Part shown: in pieces, positions 38,431 to 47,315 of the stretch | Layout of the letters: the number at the start of each line of letters is the position of its first letter | Position numbering within the stretch: position 1 is the stretch's first letter | Assembly: GCA_020975405.1 (NCBI GenBank) | Contig: JAIOWQ010000005.1 | Coordinates: forward strand, 1,116,001-1,180,000 | DNA: 64,000 nucleotides | From: Keithomyces neogunnii | Taxonomy: Eukaryota > Ascomycota > Sordariomycetes > Hypocreales > Clavicipitaceae | Reading direction: 5' to 3' | Notes under the pieces: generated by a model | Database searches by the model: none | Seen by the model: the letters and a program-made list of their open reading frames with translations, nothing else | Told to the model about the DNA's origin: nothing | Translations under genes and position numbers: made by a program

Positions 38431-39056
38431 ATGTCTGCACAGCAACAGTTAGCTTCCATCGGTGTAGGCCCATGCCCCAATCCCCTCTCGCTCTAAAACC
38501 CTCCATTAATCATCGCAGGCTACCGTCGAAACCCGCCTTCCTCTTCATTGTAGCCTGCTTTTCCAGGCGAAAACCGCCAAGGAGCTCACATTTGCGCAAA
38601 TCGCCGAGCACCTGGGCCGCAGCGAAGTCGCCTGCGCCGCTCTATTCTATGGCCAAGCCCAAGCTTCTGCTGAAGACGTCGACAAGCTAAGCGAGCTATT
38701 GGAGGTCAATCGCAACGATCTCGCCGAACAGATGATGGCGTTCCCGAATCGTGGCATAGCGGTGGAGATGCCGCCTACTGAGCCGCTCATTTACCGCCTC
38801 TATGAGGTTGTGCAAAACTATGGATATGCGTACAAGGCAGTCATGAATGAGAAGTTTGGCGACGGCATTATGAGCGGTGTTTGTTTCAAGACGGACGTGG
38901 ACAAGGAGGTTGATGAGAATGGGGCGGCATGGGCGGTCATTACGATGAAGGGAAAGTGGTGAGTGGCAAGTTCATTTTAAGTTGGCCTTTGTTTTGATCT
39001 TGGGGAATTTTTGCCACTGACTTTTCTGTTTCAGGCTGCCCTTTACTCGGTTTTAA
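38431..39056 (+). CDS. cyn1: Cyanate hydratase (cyanase)
   Basis: Exons 38431-38463, 38519-38958 and 39035-39056 give 164 residues, the normal size. The N-terminal helix-turn-helix-like domain includes AKTAKELTFAQIAEHLGRSEV. The C-terminal catalytic domain has PPTEPLIYRLYEVVQNYGYAY, supplying the active-site Arg and Glu, and FGDGIMSG, supplying the catalytic Ser. The final exon is 22 nt and encodes the conserved ending LPFTRF. The enzyme is a cytosolic decamer that converts cyanate and bicarbonate to carbamate and CO2, releasing ammonia; it serves cyanate detoxification and nitrogen supply. The donor at 38464 (GTAGGC) was chosen over 38462 because only it keeps frame. The Ala usual after the catalytic Ser (GIMSA) is Gly here, and the beta-strand FKTDVDKEVDE is well kept. 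Function is confident. Confidence 0.95.
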
Positions 39057-41077
39057 GCGCGGTACGCAAGGCAAGGCAGCCAGACTGAGTCTTGGGGCAC
39101 GTGGTGGGTTAGGCCGCAACAGAGCATGCTCTGTACGCTCACGATTGAGTGAATTACGCGATACTTGATATAGTAATTACTACAGCGACGGTGTGATTTC
39201 AATGCGAGCTGTCTCGAGTCAGGCGGGCTGATTCAACGTGTCCCAATATTCAGGCTGGTGGTCGTGGTGCTTCATGTGACTTGTAGTTATTCTTTGGAAG
39301 GCCAACCAGCACGCGGGATCCAAAATGAAACGAAATGGTGTAAATTAGTGAGGATGTTGAATTAGTTGCGCTTGCTACCATACACAACATCGATTTGTAG
39401 CCTACGCCCTGTGTTGCCAGCTTTTCCAACAATTCGAATACATGAGCAGTGACATGTCTTGTAGCATTATCTCGAAACCCTGGTCCACCAGATTGCTGTG
39501 AATAGTCCAGCTGCCACCCAAGTTACATCGCGCTCTCAGCTCAATGCAACGAGAAAAAAATGAAGTCAAAATTTACAACTTCCAATGTAGCAAGTTACAA
39601 CTGTCCCTAGAGCACGGGTTTATGCTGCAAGGAAAGTGGTTGCAGTTCGACGGTAAGCAAGTAAACTATAGGGTATGCACAGTGCACACAATGCTGCTGT
39701 ATTCGGCTGCCAGGCATTGACGTAACCCACCCTGACATTGGCCGATTCAGATGCTCCGTACTTAATTTAGTGTGCCTACGAGGATAGTGCACAGGACACA
39801 TTTCTCCTATCAACGACAGGCAGAGAATAGGCCCTTCACTGCAATGGACGTCCAAAGCTTACACTGAGACTGCGATGCCTACTACAGCACTGGGAAATTG
39901 TCAAACCAAGAGACGACACTTGTGCACGAGACTCATGTGCATTCTACAAAGCTTACGTACTGCCGTCGTCGCCGCTGAGATGATCAATCCAACAGCGTCA
40001 CAGAATACGTGCCTCAACAAGTACGGTCTCACATGGTCTCGTGTTAGGCATGGCAGGCGGCCGAGACGCGAAAGTCGCGCTTGCTATTGTCATGAGCTGC
40101 GATGACCAAACCGCGTCCTAAGAGATTAAAGAAAAAAGGATAGAAAAATACCAACGACTGTCTTGTCCCCCGACAGGAGTATTATTGGCGGAACGGACAT
40201 GTCGCGTTGCAGCATCGGGTTACGAGTGTTTACCGTACATTTTGTCACAAATTCCACTTGGCGAGCCAAGGGCATAGTTAAGCCCTTGTTACTCGCTCTG
40301 GGTCGAGGTGAGGAATTTGATCAGAATCAAGCGCATGTTTGAAACAGCATCCCTGCCAATGCTGGGACCGGGAGGACCGCAACTGCCGTCAGTGGATGGC
40401 GCCACCAAAGGTTCCTTCCCCAGTTGAACGGCTCTGTCGGCACTGGTTCGACTCCGTGCCTGGCAGATTGCCAAAAAAAGGATCTGTGTGTCGTGCAGAT
40501 TGTGGGCCAAAGTGATGTACAGCCGACAAACCGCACACTATGGCATTCCGAAAAACACCCCAAGAATCGTGATTCAGACATGGCCCGCGTTAATGAGACA
40601 GTTTGGGGCAAACGAGCGCGTCGGGGTCAACTTGCCGGCACCGTGCATGAGGGGTCTAGAAGGCAGCATGCCCACGCAGTTGAGACTGCATGGGCGCAGG
40701 AATTTGGCACCAGCGACGACATTTGCTGAAGCCGTGAGAATGAAAACCGACCGCTCTGGTGCCTCTGGTGCACCGACCACGGTATTGCAGCTCTCTGAGA
40801 CACATGCATTTTACCAATCATGTGCGAGACACGATGCAACTGAAGCCGTGCAGATCAGGACACAAACACACCGTGATTCAAACACGAGCAAAGCGTGAGG
40901 CGGATTCTCCAGATCATTCAAGGCAACGCGGGCATGTATATAAGTAGGTGACTGCTTGGCAGAATTGACAGACAGCCTCCTTCAACCCATCGCTCCTTTG
41001 GTTTTCCAACTATTTCATCACTCCTTTTATTGTGCTAACCAGTCAAGGTCCCAGACCATCTTTTCCATCTAGCCACC
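39057..41077. other. Intergenic region of 2 kb
   Basis: No frame above about 136 codons and none with a domain. A tRNA-like GGTTCGACTCC at about 40446 does not fold into a cloverleaf. The right end holds the likely promoter of the secreted-protein gene. Confidence 0.6.
40937..40944 (+). promoter_or_regulatory. TATA box of the secreted-protein gene
   Basis: TATATAAG lies 134 bp upstream of the ATG at 41078. It is followed by a CT-rich leader and a strong start context (CCACCATGA). This suggests a well-expressed, regulated gene. Activity is inferred. Confidence 0.6.
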
Positions 41078-41878
41078 ATGAAGTTCATCTACGCCTCCCT
41101 TCTCTGCGCCCTGGTTTCGGCTGCGCCTGCCACCGAAGACAAGCGTCAGGTCGGCAGCAAGGGCCCTGACCCTCTCTCAACCCTCGAGGGCCTCACGGGG
41201 ATCCTTGACTCGCTGCACGGCAAGACCAGCATCAACGGCATCGGCCTGAAGAAGCGCGGCCGCAACGTGGTCATGCACAACGCAGGCGTCACGGACCAGC
41301 CCGCCCCCGGTCAGGCGCCTCCTCCCAACGCCCTAACTCAGCTGCTCGGCGGCCTGCTCCGTGGCAGCAACGCGGGCGATGGCTCCGCCACCGGTAACGC
41401 CGGCTCCGGCGGTGCTGGCGGCAGCCCCCCGGCCAGCGGCGGCCCTCTGGGCGGCCTGGCGCTGAAGCGCGACGAGAACGCGGACAAGCTCGCTTTTCTC
41501 GCAGCAGCCCTCAAGCAGATCCTCGACACCGATAGTGGCACGCCTATGGCCAAGCGCCAGATGGACCTCAACTCTTTGCTCCAGAGCGTCATGGCCGGCC
41601 TCGCCGACCCCAAGGCCGCTGTGCCCTCGCAAGGCCAGGGATCCGCCACTCCTCAGGGCACCATGTCTCCCCAGTCTGGCTCAACTCCTCAGAACGTCTC
41701 CTCGCATAGCACCTCTCACCAGGCAACTTCATCTCACCAGGGCGCTCAGTCCCATCAGGGCACCCAGTCCCACCCGGACACTCTAGCCAACCCGGGACTG
41801 CAGGCACTCCACGGTCCCGCTCACATATCCAGCAACCAACAGAGCTCACCTCTCAAGGGACTTAGCCTCCCTCTGTAA
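41078..41878 (+). CDS. Secreted low-complexity protein with four Lys-Arg sites
   Basis: A single exon encodes 266 residues. Residues 1-16 are a clear signal peptide (KFIYASLLCALVSAAPA, cleavage near Ala-16). The mature part has no cysteine. Lys-Arg pairs at about 22-23, 59-60, 130-131 and 159-160 are possible Kex2 sites. They divide the chain into unlike segments, not a repeat array. Segments include a Leu/Ile-rich helix-prone piece (STLEGLTGILDSLHG), a Gly/Ala/Ser/Pro-rich linker, two more helix-prone pieces (LAFLAAALKQIL and LNSLLQSVMAGLA) and a Ser/His/Gln-rich tail with repeated SHQ. The coding GC is high. It could be a secreted effector-like, cell-surface or Kex2-processed protein. I do not recognise a family. 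Secretion is well supported; processing is inference. Confidence 0.78.
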   Translation: MKFIYASLLCALVSAAPATEDKRQVGSKGPDPLSTLEGLTGILDSLHGKTSINGIGLKKRGRNVVMHNAGVTDQPAPGQAPPPNALTQLLGGLLRGSNAGDGSATGNAGSGGAGGSPPASGGPLGGLALKRDENADKLAFLAAALKQILDTDSGTPMAKRQMDLNSLLQSVMAGLADPKAAVPSQGQGSATPQGTMSPQSGSTPQNVSSHSTSHQATSSHQGAQSHQGTQSHPDTLANPGLQALHGPAHISSNQQSSPLKGLSLPL

Positions 41879-42455
41879 GCAAAAGGGCGAATGAAGGTCA
41901 TTTTCCCTGCCATCGATGCATTGCCCGAGGAATCGGGTTTTGTGGCAGCTGACTTTTGTGTGGGGAGAAAAGTTGTCGATCCGGAGGCAGGTGTGATGTG
42001 CGGGCAGAATATTGTGATGGGATAACTGGAAGTTTGGCGTTTTCTTTCGTGACTTGTGATATAAGTATGGCACCAAATAAATATGTTCATTTTTCTCTCT
42101 CTCGTTCAACTGCCACGTGGCTCCATAGAATCGTGACCGTGTTTGGATGTTGCATTGCGTTTGTGACAAACACTCAGATTTTGCAACGGTTGTTCCCAAT
42201 GAATGTAAGCATACTTCATGCTCAAGAAACACATCTGGCGCAGAATGTCCATATCCGGAAGCCCCACTGCCAGCCTGTCCAACTAATAACAAGCACTCCC
42301 CACCTCCTCGAACCGAAACCCCTGTCGTGCCACCCCTTTATTGAAGGATCCAAACACACGAGCTCGGAATTGATGATATCCATTACGCCAACTCTATCGA
42401 TCTCGGTACCGCACCAGGCTCATACGTGCATCATTTCTCTCGCGCAGGCAGCGCC
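41879..42455. other. Short intergenic region
   Basis: This is the 3' region of the secreted-protein gene and the 5' region of EBP, about 580 bp. Frames here are short and overlapping. No gene is supported. Confidence 0.6.
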
Positions 42456-42814
42456 ATGGACGCCACCGCCCCTTTGCACCCGTACTACCCCCTGACGGCA
42501 TCCATCCCGACATATGTCGCCAATGACTCGTCGGTGCTCCGGCTGCTCGTCACTTTTGGCGCCATGGTGGGCGTGGTGACGGGCTTGGCTTACTGGCAGA
42601 CTGTGCAGAGTCCGTTGCGCCTGCGGCCCGTGGACCGGTTTGCCGTTGTGTGGTTTGCGTTGTGTTGGTATCCTTGTCCCGTGTGTTGATGAACGAATGC
42701 TAACTTCTTGCAGGCGGGTTCTTGCATGTTGGATTTGAAGGTTTGTGAAGTTGAAATGGAGAGGAGACATGTTGAATCCGGAGAGAGGTGCTCGGAAAGG
42801 CAGAAGAGTCACCA

Positions 42815-42852
<38 letters not shown>

Positions 42853-43588
42853 CTAATTAGTCTGCACATGCCATCAGGCTACTATCTGTACAACCGCACC
42901 AGCATCCCTCAGCTGCAAACCGTCTTTGGCCAGCTGTGGAAAGAGTACGCGCTCTCAGACTCGCGGTACTTGACCGCTGACGTGTTTACAATATGCGTCG
43001 AGACGATTACCGCCGTGAGTGCATGCATCCCCTCGCCCAAAAGCCAACTCGACTGTTCTAACGAATTCCCGCCGCCAGGTTGCCTGGGGGCCCCTCAGCT
43101 GGCTCACGTACTTTGGCATCCTGTCCAACTCGCCTTACCGCCACGTCAACCAGGTGATTGTGTGCACGGCACACCTGTACGGCGTCGCGCTTTACTACGG
43201 CACCAACCTGGGCGACTTCCTCACCACGGGTGTTTCGTACAGCCGCCCCGAGGCCCAGTACTACTGGGTGTATTACATTGGCTTCAATGCGCCTTGGGCC
43301 GTGGTCCCTCTCGGTACGATTTACTCACTGGCAGCAACAAACATGCACCATGGCGCTTCCTTAATTCCCATGTGGCGCTGCTGCTGCTGCTGCTGAAGAA
43401 GAAGAAGAAGAAGAAGAAGAAGAAGAAGAAGAAGAAGAAGAAGAAGAAGAAGAAGAAGAAGAAGAAGATCAAGACGAGTGCAAGAATTGCTGACATTTTC
43501 GTTAGTGCTCCTCTATGACAGCTATCTGCAGACGACCAAGGCATTCTGGGCACTGGAGGCTCAAGAGTCCGGGCGCAAGGCACAATGA
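42456..43588 (+). CDS. EBP: Emopamil-binding protein (EXPERA) sterol Delta8-Delta7 isomerase
   Basis: Five exons (42456-42663, 42714-42740, 42878-43014, 43079-43313, 43506-43588) give 229 residues, close to the 230 of mammalian EBP. The order of conserved pieces matches: LHPYYPL at the N-terminus, WFALCGFLHVGFEGYY, QLWKEYALSDSRYLTADVFTICVETITAV, AWGPLS, and a C-terminal YYIGFNAPWAVVPLVLLYDS. The Glu and Asp residues in KEY, DSRY and CVETIT belong to the EBP active site. Four or five membrane segments place it in the ER. The reaction is 8-ene to 7-ene sterol isomerisation; in fungi ERG2 is the usual enzyme for this step, so the present role may be parallel or different. Exon 2 is 27 nt. The intron 1 donor (GTTGGT) is weak but is the only one that keeps frame. 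Introns 2 and 4 hold microsatellites. Confidence 0.9.
42815..42852. repeat. (AC)8(AG)11 compound microsatellite in EBP intron 2
   Basis: Eight AC units (42815-42830) pass directly into eleven AG units (42831-42852). The tract sits 25 bp before the intron 2 acceptor at 42876-42877 and so occupies the region where a pyrimidine tract would usually lie. Confidence 0.95.
43395..43468. repeat. (GAA)~25 trinucleotide repeat in EBP intron 4
   Basis: An uninterrupted GAA run of 74 nt follows five CTG units (about 43380-43394). It lies inside the 192-nt fourth intron of the EBP gene, purine-rich on the coding strand. If the intron is retained, the EBP frame ends in a stop just before the repeat. Confidence 0.97.
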
Positions 43589-44265
43589 GGCCAAATACTG
43601 TAGGATGGCTACAAGAGTGGTCAAGAGCGGTTGGTTGAAAATGCAACGGTAGGCGTGTACATCCTCGGGCCGCGAGCTCATCTGCGCAGATTTTTCACGC
43701 GGCACAAGACGATGAATATCAACAAAAGGAGGGGGGACCGGGCCGTGGCTCCGTGCTCAGTAGCCGTCATCGCCACGCAAAGCAAATATGTCGTTGAAGT
43801 TTAGAAAACTTCCCACGTAACCAAGTTCCTGCCGTGCACTGCTGCATGCAAGTGTGTGTGCACCGACTGGCCCGAGGCATGCACCCGCGTCGTATCATGC
43901 AGAATGCAAGCTACGCTCGTCTCATGCACCCGGGGAATAAAGAAGATGCCGGCCCGACCACGTCTGTTGTAAGAGAGAGGAGGGGGGGGGGGGTGTAGTA
44001 TTTGCAACGTGCAGCGTGCGCTCGTGCATGTCTTGTAGCTACGGGTTTGTCACGTCTGGTTGTCTGGTTGAAATGCAAAATGCCTTGGTCAGAAGGGTAA
44101 TATTGCAGGGAAAAAAGTCAAAGTAAGATGCCACTCTATTTTCCCACTCTACCTCATCAACAGTGTTGTTTGTACGCTCGCATGATAAAAGTAAGCAGTA
44201 AAGAAATAAAAAAGGTCTGGGTCCCTTGAAATGTAAACAAGTCCTTGTTTAAACGCGCATCAAGC
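43589..44265. other. Convergent 3' intergenic region with a G-run
   Basis: EBP and the following minus-strand gene converge here. A run of 12 G residues lies at about 43982-43993. No gene or RNA was seen. Confidence 0.65.
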
Positions 44266-45347
44266 TCAATTTTCGCCCAAGTGACCAAATAGACTCTCCT
44301 TGTCAACCGAAACGACAATGTTGAAACCCTTTGGCGATGGACCCAGCGGCAACGCGGACAAATCGCACATGTGTCCCGAAACGAGGTACTTGGCGCCGGC
44401 GACGGCAACGCTCTCGATGCGAAGGGGCATTCGCCGAATTGCGCTCTCAGAGGGGGTTGTGGCAGGGGCGCCAGAGAATTCGCGGAAGCGCTCGACGAGG
44501 ATGTGGCGGACGCGCAGCAGCACGGCGGTATAGTCGAGGGCACACCGATCCAGGGCCATCAACTCTCCGTAGGCTGTCGATTTGATTGTGAAAATGACAT
44601 TGTGCAGGGCAGCAGGGGGCGGTGGCACAATGGCAGGCTGGAAAAGAAGACGCGGTGCAGCAGCAGAAGCAGCAGCGGCGGCGGCGGCAGGAGGAGGAGC
44701 AACAATGTGGGCGGGAATGGCGGTGCGTCCGCTGGACCAGCCGGGCGGCGGTGGCACGCGTACGACGGTTGGCTGAGGATTCATCAGGGACGCAGAGTAG
44801 GGCGCGGGCTGTGACAATGTCGACGTGGACGGTGTCACGACGAAGCCTCGACCAAAGCCGGAGCAGCTGCTGCCCGTCGACGAGTCAGACAGGTTGCCGT
44901 CGTCCTCAGTCGACCACGAAAGGGTGTGTTCCGACGCCATGAATGGAGCTCCCTCTCGTCGCCGACTCCCGCGGGTCCTTTTCTTCTTGAGGCCCTGGTT
45001 CTTCAGGTCCTGGAGCCCATTGGCCTTGACAAAGGAGAGCACCGCCCGCGCAGATGCCTCGTGCAGCTTTTCAACCGCCTCCTCTGCCGTGGTGCCGGCG
45101 GCGGACAGCACGCATTGCGATTCATGCCCGTCGGTGCGCACAATATACGCCTTCCAGGGGGGGCAGTCTGCAGTGTCCAGGGCTGTGACGATGTGCAAGT
45201 CGGCGTCTGTGCCGAGATGCATGCGGTAGTTGCCTTGAGAGAGTCCTGTTACTTGGGGATCCTGCAAGAGGGCACATGGTGGGAGAGAGAGAGCTTACTC
45301 TTTATTTGGTCCTGGTAGTTTATACCAAGAGCACTTCCGAAGACCAT
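44266..45347 (-). CDS. Unrecognised protein with Ala/Pro-rich middle
   Basis: The model has two exons (45299-45347 and 44266-45251) and 344 residues. The first exon is MVFGSALGINYQDQIK. The intron is 47 nt with donor GTAAGC. The CAG at 45260-45262 would make the intron only about 37 nt and break frame, so I prefer the AAG acceptor nine bases further on. The N-terminal 95 residues look folded and include KAYIVRTDGHESQCVLSAAG followed by an alpha-helix rich in Ala and Glu. A basic patch (LKKKRTRGSRRRE) follows, then a Ser-rich and a Pro/Ala-rich low-complexity middle with a run of alanines. The last 110 residues again look folded (NVIFTIKSTAYGELMALDRC, later IVVSVDKESLFGHL). I recognise no family. 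A TATA-like GATATATAGG lies about 235 bp upstream. Confidence 0.66.
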
Positions 45348-47315
45348 TCTTCCGGCGGCAGAGGTTTGTTGTTGAGGCGAATGGGAGGCAGAACTAGGCG
45401 CTATCAGAACCATCAAGACAGACGGTCAAATTGGCAGGAGCGAACAAACAGCTTTCAGAGGACTCGGGGCGAGTATTGATGTCCGCGCTGCATCGGCTTG
45501 TTCCTTTGATTTCCTCTTCTTTTCATTCAAACACGAGGCCAGACCGTCCTTGGCTGCTCCCGGAAGCACCTGGGCCCTATATATCTCGCTCTCTGACCCT
45601 TTTCAGCCTTTTCGCCCTTTTCACCTGCCACAAGGCGCCCCCAAGTCACCGCAGGCATGGCAGAAATTGGTGACAGGCTCCCATTGCAACGCCGCCAGCA
45701 AATGAAGATGCACCCCGAGCTTGGTGTCTCACCAACCAACCTTGTCCATCTCCGGGTGCGTCCTCGTCATAGCCCATGCCGCTGACCGTGGCGGCATATA
45801 CTTACGTACCTGTCGCCCTGGGCTTATCGCCGGAACGCGGCAACGGGCAGGCCAATGGTTTAGCAAGGCAGCCAGTGACATGCAAAGGAAAACCAAGAGT
45901 TGGGACAAGAGCGTGGCGTGGAGAATTTTCGGAGCGCGTCACTTTACGACTGGGCTGGTGCCCTTCTGTGGTTCTTGCAGACGTGCAAATCGCCCCAAGT
46001 CATCAGATGATGTGGCCATCTTCTTGCCAGCACAAGCCTTGCGGCTTCAGCCCAACATGACTCTGAGCCTGCCCAAGGACTTTTTGCCCAGGTGGGAAAA
46101 CTGGGCAAAAGATGCTTCGTGCAAGGATGTACGGAGCAGCCTGCGTGCTCACCGCAATTATCGCAACATGCACAAGTCGTCTGAGGAGGACGACGAGGAA
46201 GTAATGCATGCTGTATCCAGGGTCCCCCTGCCGGGTGCCGCGTGCCGCGTGCCTCTGCCTGCAATGTGTCCAGTGCTACGAAAAATAGCACCCGCCTCTC
46301 AACTCGATCGGGGAATCTGTCTCTCCCCAAAACCCTCCAAAAACGCCCATGTACAACTTGCAGACAGCAGGCCAAGACAGTACCAAGGCCAGTTGGGTGG
46401 CAAAAAAAATGTCCGCTCCAGCAATCACAGACTGTGTCACTGGCCCCAAAAGAAAAAGAAAAAAAAAAAATATCTCACAGGCATCAATCATGCCTCAAGG
46501 CGTGCACCACGACAGTCGTACCAGCAGACGCAGGACGCCCCTCGGCATTGGCATACTCCGTACTCCGTACCCCCGTACATCAAGACGCTCCCAGTGTCCT
46601 GCTCAACGCTCAATTGTCTTTGGGCTGAGGTCCTGTGTTACGCCGTGCCCGCCATGACGCAGCACCGAGGGGAGCAGGGAAACACAGCCCTGCATTAGCC
46701 ATTGGCTGCTGTTGCCTTTCGACAGCCTCATTCTGTCCAGCCATTACGGCCGTCGCGTTTGAGACGCCGCTTGGAGCTCGTCGGCTTGTGCTCGTCTGCT
46801 CATGTCACCTTGGCCCGCAGGAATCGAGGAATCGAGGAATCGAGGTCCCAACTCATGCACAATACGAGAAAACAATTTGAATCTGCTGCACTCGTGTGCA
46901 TCGGTCCGTCTGCCCATTGGATGCCATCCTTTGGCCCAAGGTGGCAAAATGGCAAAATGGCAAATGGTAGCCCTACATCGGGCCATCGCCATATTGACAA
47001 TCTTGATGCGTCATGCTGCACCTCCTTTCCCCTCTGTTTGCCTGATGAGCCAATGTCAATGTCGTAATCACTATGCACTGCATGACTCGGCCGTGGACTC
47101 GAGCTGCGTCCACGTCAATTCATGTCTCCATCCGGAGCAGTCGTTTATGCACTTTTCTACTCCGTCACCGCTGGCCAAGCCCCGGCATCGAAACATCTGT
47201 AGATTCCTCAATTCCTCAGCCTGCAAGCCGCAAATGGCCGAGACATGCAATTATGGGCGTGTCCTGGACTGACTGGACTGCCACTTGTCAAGATTAAACA
47301 AATCAAAAAGCTATC
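45348..47315. other. Intergenic region of 2 kb between two minus-strand genes
   Basis: It holds a 326-codon open frame (45721-46698, plus) that I reject as a gene. It also has three 8-bp GAATCGAG units (46821-46844), GGCAAAAT repeats (46943-46966) and a double TACGGAGTA motif (about 46553-46570). The 3' end of NUP82 lies just beyond. Confidence 0.55.
46821..46844. repeat. 8-bp tandem repeat, three units
   Basis: Three perfect GAATCGAG units. A second short array of GGCAAAAT units follows at about 46943. Both are non-coding and probably from slippage. Confidence 0.9.

Noticed and set aside
40381..40475. tRNA-like GGTTCGACTCC box
   Set aside because: The flanking bases do not pair as a T-stem, and no acceptor stem or anticodon arm can be drawn.
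42745..43518. Plus-strand open frame with a long poly-Lys run
   Set aside because: It is created by reading the EBP introns and the GAA repeat. The EBP exons lie partly in it and partly in another frame, and conserved residues are restored only by splicing.
43284..43646. Minus-strand frame with a long poly-Phe run
   Set aside because: It is the complement of the intronic GAA repeat.
45721..46698. Plus-strand open frame of 326 codons
   Set aside because: It is long but starts in an unremarkable context and has no domain, signal or membrane segment. It contains a lysine run made by an A-rich tract, and it spans the doubled TACGGAGTA motif typical of non-coding DNA here.
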